Source: Musa acuminata AAA Group (lineage: Eukaryota > Streptophyta > Magnoliopsida > Zingiberales > Musaceae). Taken from it: 64,000 nt of DNA. Location of the stretch: NCBI RefSeq assembly GCF_036884655.1, contig NC_088354.1, positions 12,361,001-12,425,000 of the forward strand, in the 5' to 3' direction. Below the pieces are notes generated by a model. That model was not told the origin of the DNA and made no database searches. It saw only the letters and a program-made list of their open reading frames with translations. Shown piece by piece: positions 30,457-44,747 of this stretch (position 1 is the stretch's first letter; the number at the start of each line of letters is the position of its first letter). Position numbers and translations under genes: made by a program.

Positions 30457-30619
30457 CTCTCAAAGGGCCGAATCGAGAGACTTGGACAAAGAAATCGGAG
30501 CTTCGAGTGATCTCCCTTCTTTTATTTGGGTATATTCTTTTCCGCTATTTATTATTTGGTCGTCGGAGACCAGTCGGTGTAAGGAGTCAAATCTTGACGA
30601 CGAAGAAGAAGAAAGTATT

Positions 30620-30656
<37 letters not shown>

Positions 30657-33600
30657 AAGTCAGTGATTTACGCATTTATTTCTATAAATTTTAGTTTAAT
30701 ATGTAGATTCTTTCAAAATCTAAAATGTTATAAATGTTTAATATATTAAAATTTAATTTTGTGATAATATTTTGGGTAATTTTTAAAAATAATATTAATC
30801 ATGATTAAAAGATATTATAATATTTGATAGGATATATATACTACATTAAAAAAATTATCAATAAATATTCTATTTTCAAACGTTGTAAAACTTTTCGAAA
30901 AATGGGAAGCATAAGATTTTGTGTGAATAATGAATTCTATTTTTTCAGTGACGATTTAAAAAAAATGTTTTATTTTTTCTCTTGTTTTATTTTTTTAAGA
31001 TGGATTTGATTTTGTTGCATGAGATACTTGAAATTGTTCATAATCTTCTCTCTAATGCTGCATATTAATATCAATCTCATGAAAACAAACATGCAGATCA
31101 GTACGAGAACATTGTATGATTAATTAGAAGCAGTTGCAATTAAATGCCTTCCTTATAAATGTTTTTTTTTTCGTGTAAAAAATCCAAACTCAGATGAAGG
31201 TCAGAAATAATTATAATTTTGGGCCAAATTGATCCTTGTTTTCATTTCAACCTTATTAGACAGTACTAAAATGACTTGAGTTTTTAGTACAACCGATTTA
31301 ATCTTTTGTATATACACGACACAAACACATAAATTTTGTTTGAAGTCATGATTGTATTATCTTAAAAATAATAATTTTTCAGATACAGTTACTCAAAAAA
31401 TAGGATCGATCGTATCAATTTCATCAAGTTAGGTTGACGATTTTTTTTTTTGACGATCAAAGTTGATTATATATTATAAATTTAGCAATAATAGATATGA
31501 ACTTAGAATTTAATATCCAATAATTTACAGATAATGATATAATATCCTACAATAAAAATAGACTAATTATATATTATCCTTTATACTCACAACTATTAAT
31601 ATGGTTGTCTTTGTATTTAGAAGATTTACATTATGATCTATATAGTTTTGAAAGTTGAAATAAATAATCCCATTTGTCATGATGTCTTTATCTACATTAT
31701 CTAAACAGAAAACACATGACACCATCAATATTAAAATGATAGACAAAAAGATAATTTTAATATTCTTTTTATTTTCGACACGAAAAATATTAAAATTATT
31801 TTTTTATTAATAAAATCGTTAAAAACGTAAACGATATTGAAATTATTTTTTTGTTCAATCACTTTCGTATCGGTCCACGTGTTATATTTTTTTATCAATT
31901 TAGTTGATGATATTAGGATAAATAAAATTATTTATTTTTATTTTTAAAATTATAAAAATCTTAAAATAAATTTTTTAAATATAAAAATTATGATATTAAT
32001 AGGATCTAAGCATATAAGATAATAAATAATTAACCAAGTAAAAACCCATAGTTGACTGCTACATGTCCTAAGAAGTTGTTCTTCTAATATACTAATATAC
32101 TGGTGTTTATACAAAGTGTAGCCAAGCCACCCTCACTTCTCAAGTAGACTGCCTTCTCAGTTCATCCATCAAGAGCGTCAACAACAGGTATTTAAACAGA
32201 AATGCCATGCGGTAGCTTTCAGCTTCACAGAGACACAAGCAGAAGTGACCCATGACATGACTGCTTTTGAAATGTAGCACTTGCAAGTCTCTCTCTCATG
32301 GCAATGATGCAGGAGCTGCGACAGTAGAGAGGTAGGGTCCTGGCTTTGAATCCTTGGCTTTTCTCTTCAGTACCATTGAAGAGGGCAGATAATTTCGTTT
32401 GGTTACCAATGAGAAAGGAGAATGGCATCAGATCCGACAAATTCCACAAGGTTTGACAGCTACTCAGCTTTGTATTCCAGCAGCTTAGTTTGTGTTCATG
32501 GAGTAGAAATGTGGAGAGATTAATTCATGGTTGGTTTTTTTCTTTTTCTTTTTTTTTGTCTTCTGTATGACATGGAGGACTGATTACAAAGAAGACAGTG
32601 ACTGGAGTCATTATCCACAAAGGTGGATCTCCATGAGAAGTCCAGAATGCCTATATTTATTTCAGATAAACTGTGACACCACAAGTTTATTCTCACATTT
32701 AAAACGGGTAAGATATTTTGGATTTAAGTATTTTGAAAGATTGATTTAGACTTTGAAAAGTTTGAATCAATTATCTCATTGGATTATGATAAATAGTGAT
32801 AGAGTTGATCTAATATTAAATATAACATTCATAAATATTTTTAGGATTTTAATTATATTTAAATTAATTGATAGAATCCTAATTAAATAAAAACTTTTTA
32901 ATAAATTATAGTTTGTTCCTATAAATACTTTTTGAGTCTCAATATTATGATATAACGAAGAGATAAAAATACTATGAGTGCTTCAAGAGATGATCTCTAA
33001 TGTTTCTAAAGAAGGTTGAGAGAGAAAATTTTAAATTTATGTAAGAGGTATACAAGAGGAGTCATACTTAAATAACTTAGGAAGTCTTATAATTGATTTT
33101 ATATATTAAAAATTTTAATTTTTTTTATGAATGTAAGTAGGATTTATCGAACTAATTCAAGTTTTACGTTTTTTTGGTATGTTTTTTTAACCGTTAATCT
33201 TCGATAAATTTCTTTTTTGATTTTTAATTTTTTCTCTCCCTCCCTAACAATAATAAGAATGAAAAGATTATTTACAGATGAGATTCCAGAGTATATCAGA
33301 GCCATCATCAGGTTAGATTTGATTCTATTATATTCCAGAAGCTCAAATCTCATCTTGCACTTTCAATATCCTCATAACTGTGTTTCTTGGCCTTTATTTG
33401 ATCATCCGAAATCTCACATGCAAATGAACATTTCCAGGCGAAACTATTCACTTTTGCACAAAAGCCTCATTGATACTGTAATAATGGATATACAATTCCA
33501 ATTCAAACAATCGAAAACCTTTTCTTTAGGACGATATTAATTTGGAATCATACTGTAATGTATGAATCCAAATTATGTTATCTGATGGGTGCATTATTAT

Positions 33601-35617
33601 TAATTTAAATTTAAATATTTTAATTAATGATTCAAGCTCAATAAATTTAATGAGTTAATTATCGACTAAGCATTCGGAGTGAATGATTCATACACAACAA
33701 AGTTAATACATTAGTCATCTATGACACAAGCCCTGTGCCAATTGCATGGCAGTGGACTAATTAGCCTCACAAAGCCTGTCTCTGCTATCTGTGCTCTCTG
33801 AATCATGCTACTGTAAGAAAGCAAATTCCCACTTTGTTATCTGAAAGTTTGTGTGGGCAGTGTGTGTGTTCTTTACCTCAGAAAGTTCTTTAGTGGCCAT
33901 ATTGGCTCCTTTCTGGGATTTTAGGCCAGATGGAAATCAGTCCAAGTACATTTCTCTTAAAAGTTCTTTAATGGCCATATTGGCTCCTTTCTGGGATTTT
34001 AGGTCAGATGGAGATCAGTCCAAGTATATTTCTGGTGTTCTCACAATAAACCCCCTTTGCTTGAAAGAAATCAGTCTACTATGCATTTGTACTTCAGAAT
34101 TTTCTTTTCTTTCCTTTCTGGAAATTTGCTGCCTTTACACATACTTGAAAGGTGTCATGGAGTGACTGACAAAAGGTAAGGAGAGTATCTGATAAATAAA
34201 TCAACATCATTCTTGTGAATATGCTGCAAACTATTCTTATGGAATTAGGTTTTTTTTTTTTTTGATGGAACAAGATGGAATTAGAATGAAACAAATGCAG
34301 AGAGATTTAATTAAATAAAAATAAAAAATATATGCAGAAAGTTTTAAATGGATTTGAATTATCAGATACTTCTGTTTTTGAGTCTCAGCAACAAAATAAA
34401 AGGTTTTATCCAAAAAGCCTTGTCCTTTTCGGTAATATTTTATATGAACATCTATGTGCATATAAATGAGAAGCTTATCAATTTATATGCAGCTGAAAAA
34501 TAAGAATAAAGTCTTGCATTATTCAGCACAAAAGAACTTAGCTATGCTTACTGAATGATCATTGTGTAAACATGCTTAGAATCCAGTTCTTTAATCCACT
34601 GCAGTGCTGAGCTCCAATCATTCAGAGGTTGCAACAGAAGTGACTAACACTGACACAATGCTTCAATCAAGAATCCAGAATTAACAAAGACTGAGGTAGC
34701 AGAAGGCAATTAAAAGTTGGTAGATCTTCATAGGTCTTGAGGCCCACAACGAGTATCAGATAAGACTTGTAGGAGATGCCAACTTGGTCTGGTTTTGGAT
34801 CTTGTGTAGCTTTTGCCAATCTTTTTAGTTTACCAATGTTACTGTGTGCATCTTAATCAATGCTCCTATAAGATTCTTGATCCAGTCTTTCAACATTAAT
34901 GCCATCAACATGGAGACAACCCATCAGGCCTACTCACAAGACCCAATTAGAGGATTACTAAGGTTCATCCCCTCATCTTCTTCACTCTTGACCTGCTTGG
35001 GATTCGCGAGATTAATTATGAAATGAAGAAGAGTGCCAATTAGACATTGTGATCGTCTTCAGCTTTGGTTTTTGGTTAAGTTCTTCAGATTAGTCGGGCA
35101 CAGAGAATTTTGGGTCACGTGACTGAATCTGAAGAACAAGAGAATCTTCACTGATCTTTCCGTAACACGAATTATAATTGATCTAAAGGGAGAAATACAT
35201 CTTTTCCATTTTGAATGTTACTAATTCAGCCATAGCAGCAGAATTTGTAACAGCAGAAATAAGCATTTAGCTAGCAAGAGGAGTGAGAAGAGCTATATGA
35301 CAGCAGAAGCAAGTAGTGTGCTCTTTAGCTGCATGTCAAATCTGTGGTTGTAGATGGAATGCGTTTCTGAGGAGAGCCTATTGAATGAGATTCCATTTTT
35401 TGCCTTGTTCTAAGCAGAGAATGGATCTATAGAACAGTGTCCCAAAAAAGAGCAGCAAATACGAACAAATATTCTCATGTAGATTTGAGTCCATAGTCTT
35501 CGAGTTCATGAAAGGTTATGGACCAAATATACCCCCTTCTATAGAAGCTCGAGAGCTCAAGAACAGCACTCCAAACACTTGCCTTCTCTCACCCACCAAA
35601 CAACTCTGACCTCAAAC
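30457..35617. other. Intergenic region between the divergent VSR and cyclin D genes
   Basis: Both genes read outward, so their promoters lie here. A (TA)n run is at 30625..30652, about 170 bp upstream of the VSR start. 30650..32000 is extremely AT-rich with nothing recognisable. 32100..32500 is less AT-rich; its open frame (32225..32449, minus) has no motifs. A 78-bp tandem duplication lies at 33882..34033. The final stretch before 35618 is presumably the cyclin leader. Confidence 0.5.
33882..34033 (+). repeat. 78-bp tandem duplication
   Basis: Two units, 33882..33959 and 33960..34033, each starting AAAGTTCTTTARTGGCCAT and running through TTCTGGGATTTTAGG and CAGTCCAAGTA to TTTCT. Only a handful of substitutions separate them, so the duplication is young or under constraint. 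Confidence 0.85.
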
Positions 35618-36785
35618 ATGGCTGATTCGGGCTGCATGGCTTCCCTTAAAGACGACGAGGTGTTATGCGAAGACACACTCATGCTTGAAACGGATGATGA
35701 ATACATAGAGTTTCTGCTTAGCAAAGAGAACCGCTGCTGCACCAGAGCTCGTGCTGCATCGTCCGATGACTCGCTTAAATCTGCTCGTTCTGATGCTGTT
35801 CGATGGATTCTGAAGGTTAGTTCGCGTCCATATATTCATCGAGTCATCGCAGTTTCTGTGCTTTCGATCATCATGTCTTTATTGCTGTTCCGATGCAGAT
35901 GAAGGTCCTCTTTGGCCTCGGCATGAGAACGGCGTACGTGGCTGCCAGCTACCTCGACCACTTCTGTGTTCATCGATCAATTGACTCGATGGTAGGTGTT
36001 GCAGATCATGTAGTTTTCTTCCTCCTCTTCGCGTGCCGGTACTTGCAATTTGACCAAGTTTCTTACTGAATGGATTAGAGAGATAAGAGCTGGGCAATTC
36101 GATTGCTGTCACTGTCTTGCTTATCTTTGGCCGTGAAGATGGAAGAACTCAAAGTCCCAGCTTTATCGGAGTTCCGAACAGAGGACTACCGATTCCAAAC
36201 TGAAGCCATACAGAGGATGGAGCTTCTCATTTTGAGTACGTTGGAGTGGAAGATGAGCATGATCACTCCTTTCTCTTATCTGAGCTATTTCGCTTCCAGA
36301 TTCCAAGAACATGGATCAGAAGACTTGGCGTGGGAGGCCATTACGCTCATCCTTGCAAGTATTGAAGGTCAGATACTAGTTAGATCAATCATGTTCAGCA
36401 TTCAATCTTTCAATGTTTTGCCATTGTTGTCGCTGAATGCAGCAATCAATCTAGTGGAATATCGACCTTCAGTCGTAGCTGCTGCTGCAATTCTTGCTGC
36501 ATCGCATGAAAGACTCACTCAAAAGTCAGTGGAGCTCAAGCTGAGTGCAATCTCATCATTCAGACCATTGGACACTGTAAGTTCTAAACCTTTAGATTCC
36601 ATCGTCTCCAATGTTAAAGAACACTCGATGGTGAACACGATCTTGTTTGGGTTGTGACACAGGATCGTGTTTTCTCCTGCTACAGTCTGATGATCCAAGA
36701 GACAGATAGAGAAGCTTCACACATCAAAACATTTAGCTTTAAGTCAATCGGCAGCAAATCGTTAGACTGTCAACAACTCTGTTGA
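35618..36785 (+). CDS. D-type cyclin, D5/D6-like
   Basis: Five exons: 35618..35815, 35899..35991, 36079..36367, 36443..36576 and 36663..36785, all GT/AG and in phase, coding 278 residues. The start MADSGCMASLKDDE is the first good ATG. Cyclin N box: SDAVRWILK (58..66), then TAYVAASYLDHF and WAIRLLSLSCLSLAVKMEE (102..120). Cyclin C box from about 158 (ITPFSYLSYFASRF ... VEYRPSVVAAAAILAAS). Cyclins D partner CDKA and phosphorylate retinoblastoma-related protein at G1/S. The N-terminus has DDEVLCED but no proper L-x-C-x-E Rb-binding motif; its loss, the short length and 'ILSTLEWKM' point to the D5/D6 branch. The short C-terminal tail lacks obvious PEST runs. Which of D5 or D6 needs a tree. Confidence 0.88.
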
Positions 36786-39294
36786 TGCCAATGGCAGCAT
36801 CTCCTTTGCAGTAGAAAGCAGCAAGAGGAGAAGATTGCAGTAATGTTCACAAACCCATGCAGGGCCTTTTTTAGGTTGTCTATGGGCATTGACTTGATTC
36901 TCTGACAAAGCATGTATATCTTATAGTTGATTGATGTTTTAGTTGAAAGGCTCGGGTTTGTGGTTTTGAGAGGATCTTTCCCACATCAGTTTCTGTAAAG
37001 AGAAGGGAAAGAGGTGAAAAGGAAGGGTTAAAGCTACAGCTCAAAGTGAAAGAACACTGACCGAAGCCAAAAAGCTGGAAGAGATCATCCTGTGAGGACA
37101 GATACTGTGGAGTGTTCTTGTGAACAGAGCTGCAAAGCAACACTTGTTCTTCCCAATGTGAGAAGTGGAGCCTGGTGTTCATTGCTTGTAAGATTCTGTA
37201 GCCAACCACTTTCAGTGGAGGTGCTTGGGATGCTTTCCTGACATTGAAAAGATCATGAGATCAGATGCACTGGTGCTGCATGCATGCCAGATGAATGTGT
37301 GTAATGTGGGTGAAGAGGTTCTTTTTGCTTGGATCTTTTTCTTAGTGTAATATGTGATGTTTCATAATATTATATTTTCACCAAAATGAGGTGTTCTTTG
37401 TTCATAAACTTTGCAATGATGATAGATTCTGAATGAAATTATCACACTTATATGTTTCAAACCAGAGTATCTCACTTTATACAATTAAAAGAAGTTTGAC
37501 AGCAGCTAAATTGGTTCAATCATCCATATGATGGCTGAGCAGATCCACAGATTCTAATGCTCCTTAACATTAATTACCAAAGATACAAAGTTTCACCTGT
37601 CACATCTGATAAAAAGATCACTGACAAAAGAAAAGCCAAATGACTTTCTCAGTTTCTACCACCTGCTGTTGCAAGTTTCTTTTCTAATGTAGTATGCTGG
37701 CCACAGCAGCATGTGAATAGTGCCACTGTAATCTTTTCTTGCCCCCCCAAACTTGAGTGAGGAACATGTCCAAGGCTCCACTTCCAGTAGCTAATGTGGG
37801 GTCTTGTAATCTACACAGTGATGCAGTCAAAATGATGGTGTAATTGGAGTAAAGTGGACTGGGCACAGAAGCAGCAGCAGAAAACGATAAACACCAAAAA
37901 CAAAGCCAAGGATCTCTCTCCCAAGGAGCAGTAAGTAAACAAATCTTACCAGACTCAATGAAAAAACAATGGCATCTCCATCTTGACTTGGCAACCAAAA
38001 CACTCCTCCTGGCTCTCTGAATGATGAAATGCCATTTGGTAAATCAGCAGTGACAGACAAAAAACCAGCAGCTGTTTAGTTCATCTTGAAGTACAAAGTA
38101 CAGTAGCTAGTGGCAGTGATGATTGTAATGTATTCAGTAGCTTAAGAAATTGGTCAGTCTTGTCCTTCTCTATCTATGAATTCAAGCCAGGAAACCAGCA
38201 TACCTGATTTCCAACCTTGCCACAAGTTGAACACTTCTAAATAGCCCTTGACTACTTTGAAGCTTTGGATTGGCTTTTGCAAGCTAAGAGTGATTTGAAA
38301 TATTGCATTTAAAGATGCTTAGAGTCAGAATATAATTGTTTACCAACATGCATTGCAACTAAAAGGCTTAATCTTAGTAATCTGCATCTGCACAGAGCAA
38401 CTTGCAGCTTGATGGAAGAACTAATTCATTTATTCAACCCCAATTGTCAATTGCAACTAAAATAAAGTTAAAAAGGTTTTTAATTGTTGACAGTCCTGCT
38501 GCTTCAACTGCAGCTTCAGGGAAAATTTCTTCACTCTCATCCATGTTGTCAGCAACCCCTCTCTTCTCATGAGCATTGAACAAGACTAGGTTAAAAATAT
38601 CAAGTTGATATTTATCGGTCTGATAAACATTTCAAACTACCAAATATTGGCAGATAAGAATCATATTACGTATGAGTGTTGGTGCATCAATCAATGTTGA
38701 TATCATATCAATCTGGCCGCTGACTAATATTTTTAAACCTTCCTTTGTGTGATTAATGTGTCAAATCTATTTTCTAATCTCACTCAACTATCTGCTGAAA
38801 AATCTCTAATTTGCCTAAGCATAAAATGTGGTCAGATAAACTCATTAAAACCCAATTGGCCTGCACATGCAAAATGCACTACAACTGTCTACACCTGTTT
38901 CTGACATATGACAAGGTAACAACAAAATAAAGAGAAGCTGTCAAGAAAAAATTATTACTAAGTTAATGTATCAGTATGAGTATTTTGCTTGTAACATATA
39001 CATCAATTGGGATTAAGAAGAAACTGTATTTTGGAACTAATGTAGAATTGCATTAAATTAAGACAGATCTAGTACAAAGATGGTTAGCAGTCTGCAGTAT
39101 CAAGTTGGTTAGCTCTCCATGAACACTTCGAGTATAGATGATCTGGAAGAGTCATTTAAAAATGGCCAGGAATCCAACTGACTATTACCAGAGATGCAAT
39201 CCCATTTTGCAAAAGAATATTACCGTGACTGGTAGGGAAAGCACTGAAAAGCACAAATTTAATGCCTTCTGCATCACTTTTGCACTTGGATTTT
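36786..39294. other. Region between the convergent cyclin D and Ca2+-ATPase genes
   Basis: Holds the two 3' UTRs and unassigned sequence. Frames at 36880..37209, 37684..37998 and 39138..39323 have no motifs. The 37650..38100 part is less AT-rich than the rest but shows nothing recognisable. Confidence 0.5.
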
Positions 39295-42200
39295 CTACTT
39301 GGAATCCACAGGAATCATCTTAATGGCGGCAGCAATGGGCATGCCAAGAAATCCAATCAATGCGCTCACAACCCACTCTGACAATGTCAGAGGAGTTGTG
39401 TCTGCAAAATCTCCAAGGAATTGGACGATTATGAATTGAAATATGACGGTGCAAGTAATGACAGATACAAATATGTAGTTTTCCAATATGCCATGCAATA
39501 CATCTATATTCTCGATCTCTCTGGAGCTAATTTCATTGAAGACCTGCAAACGAAATTCTAGATATTAGTTAAATTTAAATGCATTTGCTAATACATTGAA
39601 AAAAGAGTTGCAAGAAATGCTGAATGCATGATATGTAGAGCATACAATTATGTGCCCACTTCAGCAAGTAATTGCAATCAAAATCAAATTGGCTGTCAAT
39701 TGTTAAGATGAACAAACATTTTTTTTTTTGGTGAACAAACATACTCATTTTCCAGTCAAGATCAGCAATTTAGGTAAGCCCATCCAGATAATAAAGAAAT
39801 GTCTTTCTTAGCGAATTTTATAGTAATGTAAGAACAGACAACCAGAAAGATCTGCATGAGCACTTATCGTTGCAAATCTATATCATCTTCCAATGATAAA
39901 TCTGAAAAAATATGAGATAAGATCACAGGATCCTTATGTTCAAAGAAGAGCACTTCAGTTTCGTATGTTATATGCATTCTGCAATAAAGTCTTAACTTCT
40001 AAGTATACAAGTCAACAACCATGATCGACACCAAAGTATTTGCTTCTCTTAAAGGAACAGAGAGAAAAAAAAGTACTGAAATATTGTTGAAAATTAGTTT
40101 GCACTCTATTATACCTGCAGGCAGAAGAAATGAATATATGAATATTTCTACAACTGAACCATTGAACAATACATACAACAAACATAATGGACATGAATGA
40201 TTGATAATCACTTTCTTGAGGTGTTATACATAGATATTCTCCCTACTTATGAACTATTTGCAAAAACGATGTTGACTCCTTGCATGGTTATGCCTGTTCA
40301 ATTTAGCAGTCTGCATAAAATGACTAAGACTTAGAAAGCAATTTTAGTTGCATAATACTGGAGTAAAGATATCATTCTTCATTAGTAAAAATATAATCCA
40401 TTAATCATTCACTGTATTCTTCCATCAATTAATATAATAACATGAAGTAATGTAATAAGATAAGCATGTAAATCATGAATCTTTACCTGACAAAATACAA
40501 AAGAATTAAAGATGAGTGTATTGAGTGTAAGATCAGAATCAGGGCCCACAAGTTGAAATAGCTCTTTCCCTTCTGTCTGGAGATACCATATCACAATGAA
40601 CTGATAGAAGGCTTGTCCAAAGATATTCCTCCACATTGCATTGCTTATAAAATTGTCTTCCCTTCCAACTGGAGCTTGTTTCATCAGTTCATCATTAGGA
40701 GGCTCAGTGGCTAATGCAAGTGCTCCAAGTGTGTCCATAATCATGTTTACCCAAAGCAGCTGAACAGCAGTGAGTGGAGCATGTCCTAACATGAATGCGG
40801 TGAAAATAAAGAGACTGGTGAAGGATCAAAGTAAAATTATATAGTTCATACCAAAAAATTAAGAAGTATATAATTGATTGAGTATTAACATTGGAACAAA
40901 CTTACCTGTTAAGCATGCTGATGAAAAATTTACAACTAGAGCAACAACATTTACAGTCAGCTGAAATTGTACAAATTTCTGAATGTTTATATATACAGAA
41001 CGACCCCACTTTGCCACAATTGCGATGGTTGAAAAATTGTCATCCAGTATAATAACATCAGCACTTTCTTTTGCCACCTGCATAATCACATACAATTCAA
41101 GAATAAGCTTTTTAAGAATAAGTTTTTCTAATTATTGCAGATACAACTAAGTAATAATGGAGCATCTGGCCCAAACCATGACTAAATTTGAATGATCACC
41201 GAGAATGATTATCTACTTTAAGCTACTCCATGATCAACAAATACATGAATTTAAACATAGAATTGACAAACATCAGAATGGAAAATTGTGACCTCCAAAC
41301 TGGTAGTGCTTTCACTTACATTACTTGACACTTTTGAATGTATCGTTATACTATAAATGAAAGCACCTAAATAAAACTATAACAACAGCTCAATTTACAA
41401 AAAAGTATATTGTGGGAATGCACAACTTGAATTGCCACCATATTTTCACTGAGTTATAGTTAAGCTATCAGGAAGGGCAAATATGTTAGGTTAGTTACCT
41501 CAGTTCCCGCAATGCCCATTGCAAGTCCAATATCTGCCTCATGAAGTGCTGGAGCATCATTTGTGCCATCACCAGTAACAGCAACAACTTCTTTAAACAT
41601 GGTTTGTAGATGCTTTACCAATGTATACTTATCTAATGGTGAAGATCTAGCCATTACCTGTACATAAATTAGCGTGTCAACAAGAAGATTCTTTTGTTAA
41701 TTTAATGCATATGAATTAATGCCTCAGTGAAGGTCAGAGAAAAAGAACCTGAAGCTTCGGAATCAATCGATTCATTTCTTCTAGACTCTTTTTTCTGAAG
41801 TCCGGGCCTTCAATAGCCACTCCATCATCAGTAAGAATACCACATTCCCGAGCAATGGCTTTTGCAGTATTTATATTATCACCAGTGACCATTCTCACAG
41901 TAATCCCAGCAGATCTACAGACTGCAACAGACTCTTTTACACCGGGTCGAACTGGATCTTTAATGCCGACAATTCCAATACAGGTGTAACCATCAACAGG
42001 AATTTGCTCATCAGCTGAGAAGCTCTTATCAATCTCCATATAGGCAAGGCAAAGAGTGCGAAGAGCTTCATTAGCAAAGGTATCAATCGTACTCTTGAGA
42101 TGACCAACAGTAACTTCATCAAGTGGAACAGCAGTACCTGCAGGATCTAGAACGTTGCTGCAAGCAGCCAATATAATTTCTGAAGCACCTTTACAATGGG

Positions 42201-44747
42201 CACGGCATCCTCCTCCTGGAAGTTGGAGCACTACACCCATTCTTTTCTTTACAGAATTGAAAGGTTCGACTTTGACAAGATTGGTTTCTTGACGCACAGC
42301 CTGAAAATCTCCACCAAGTGACAAACCAAATTCTAACAAAGCAGTCTCAGTTGGTGTTCCAAGGATCTCAAATTTTCTTTCTTGATTGAGAGCAACCTCT
42401 CCACTAGTGTTATTAAAGATTGCTTCCAGGAGTATCTTGATAGCATTATCTGGAATTTGGGTGAAGTTTCTAACTTCCTCACGATCACTTACCTCATTAA
42501 TATTGCCACATATACAAGTTTTCACTACAGTCATGTGATTGGTTGTCAGCGTCCCAGTTTTGTCACTGCAAATTGATGTGGCTGAACCCATAGTTTCACA
42601 AGCAGCAAGATGGCGAACTAATGCTTTGTCATTCATCATCTTTTTCATGGCAAATGCAAGACTCAAGGTCACAGCTAAGGGCAACCCTTCAGGAACAGCA
42701 ACGACTACAATAGTAACTGCAATGGCAAAATAATCCAACAATTCAAGTGCATCATCTATGGACCAGCTAAGGTACAGACCATCTTGAATCTTATGTCTAA
42801 TTAGCCCCTCAGCTAGAACTGCAAATGTTACAACTGCAAAGAATAAACCAATTTTCCCTATGATAGTTGCAACTCCATTCAGTTTGACCTGCAATGGAGT
42901 TTCATCATCTCCTCCTTCACCAAGTGTTGCCATCAGCTTACCCCATTGGGTTCTCATGCCAACTGTGGTTACCAACATTTTACAAGAACCATCTCGAACC
43001 TTAGTTCCTGATAAAAGAAAAGGATTGTCAGAATTAACAACCACAGGTTCACTCTCTCCCGTTAGACTGGATTCATCAATTAACAATGAAAATCCAGATA
43101 TAAATAACCCATCAGCAGGGACTTGATCTCCAATTGCCAAGTGCACAATATCACCTGGAAGTATATCATATATTGAGATCTTTTGTCTGAACCCATCTCT
43201 TGTAACTTGTACACTTATCTTTTTCTTTTCCTTATCCAAATCTTTGAACTGTAAAGATTGACGGTAATCACTCGTTGCTGTGACAAAGACAACCAAAAGT
43301 ATGCTTGCAGCAATCCCAAGCCCATCATGTGAGCCTTTTGGCCATCCTTCTGCAGACACGCCAACAATTAGAGATACAAAGGCACACACCGCAAGAATTA
43401 TAAGTGTTGTGTCTTGAAGTGCTTCCCATATAAATACCCAAAAACTCTGAACTGGACATTCAGTAAACTTATTTATTCCATAAATCTCTTGTCTGCACAT
43501 CATCTTGTCCTCTGAAGCAATCAGTCCATTATCTATTGATGTGGAAAGTTTGTCTGCTATTCCATCAACACCACCATGAATTTTCAACTTTTTCACATCA
43601 TGGCCCTCGACAATTGAACCCAGTTCATCGGCACAAATTCGAAAGCCTGCTGCCTTTACTTCCTCTGGTACACTATATTCACTTGGTAAGGTCACACCTA
43701 AAGCATGTTTCTACAAGTCAGGCTTTCAGAGAACCTATGTGCAAGGAAGTAAAAGTTTGCTGTATTCCTGAATCTAAAACTGTGACTTTATGGTGATACA
43801 GGAAATTACCATGAACAAATTGTAGCGCGGCTTTTGAAACCAAAACAGCAACCCTCAATTTCTCCTGAAAAACATAACGTTAGTATATTAGCGTCTACCA
43901 TAAGAAAAGCCTTCACTTCATACTCTGACTACAGCTCAAATACAAACAATAGATGCAGCAAATCAATTATGCATTGTGTCAGATAATGATGCAGGATCAG
44001 CATAAAAGAGGATAAAGACTCCTTAGACTCAGTTTTTGTATCTAAAGGTTGATTGGCATCCTCCTATCCCCAATCATTTATTCTCTCTTACATTATTAAA
44101 CTATCAAATCGATGAGAGCATGCAACTAGATTAAGCTTAGTTAAGATCGTATTACGATTTCTTTTACATTTATTGCTATATTACATGCTCTTTTTCTCTA
44201 TTGATATGCTAATGTGATGTCACGATCTTGACAAGCTCACTGCGCTCGTTTCATCTGCTGGCCAGTTAGCTTCCACCAGTCACCATCGTTTCTTGCAAGA
44301 ATTCGTTCTAGCTATTAGTACACATCAGCCAGCTTTTGCTCAATGCCCGAGCTAAAAAACTCGACAACAATGGGGCTCTCAAATCTCTAGATACGAAACT
44401 TTGAAATCCCTCAGCAGATACACAGTCCAATCGAGTGTCTACTACAGTAGCATAGTCGGTTCCAAACCCAACGTCCAGGATCCAACAACCCCGTCAAACA
44501 ATATATAGATCGCATCAACTGGAAGCTAAGAGAATCAACCGATCATAAACACCGATATACACGAGCAGACCTGGTTAGACTTCCTCATGGCGGAGGCCTC
44601 GGACCGCTTGGATAGGTTGGCCGTGAACCGGAACCGGCGCTTGGGGTTCTTTACGACGCCGCACAGCTTCCGCCATCGCTGGAGGGCCTCTTCCGACGAG
44701 TGTTTCGGCTTCACACCGCCAAAGTTCTGGTTCAGGTAGCTCTCCAT
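39295..44747 (-). CDS. ACA: Autoinhibited Ca2+-ATPase (P-type IIB, ACA1/ACA2-like), seven exons
   Basis: Minus-strand exons: 44747..44571, 43864..43810, 43697..41749, 41657..41499, 41077..40906, 40785..40487 and 39543..39295. Phases join to 1019 residues, the size of plant ACAs. The N-terminus ([13 protein letters not shown], then [18 protein letters not shown]) is the calmodulin-binding autoinhibitory domain unique to plant IIB pumps. Catalytic signatures are intact: LTGES (actuator, about 289), PEGLP (TM4 Ca2+ site, about 413), CSDKTGTLT with phosphorylated Asp456, [14 protein letters not shown] and [16 protein letters not shown] (hinge). The last exons carry TM5 to TM10 (for example NVVALVVNF and [21 protein letters not shown]). 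The pump exports Ca2+ from the cytosol; ACA1/ACA2 relatives sit in ER or plastid-envelope membranes, others in plasma membrane, so location is open. The big third exon is typical of the ACA1/2 group. Confidence 0.95.
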
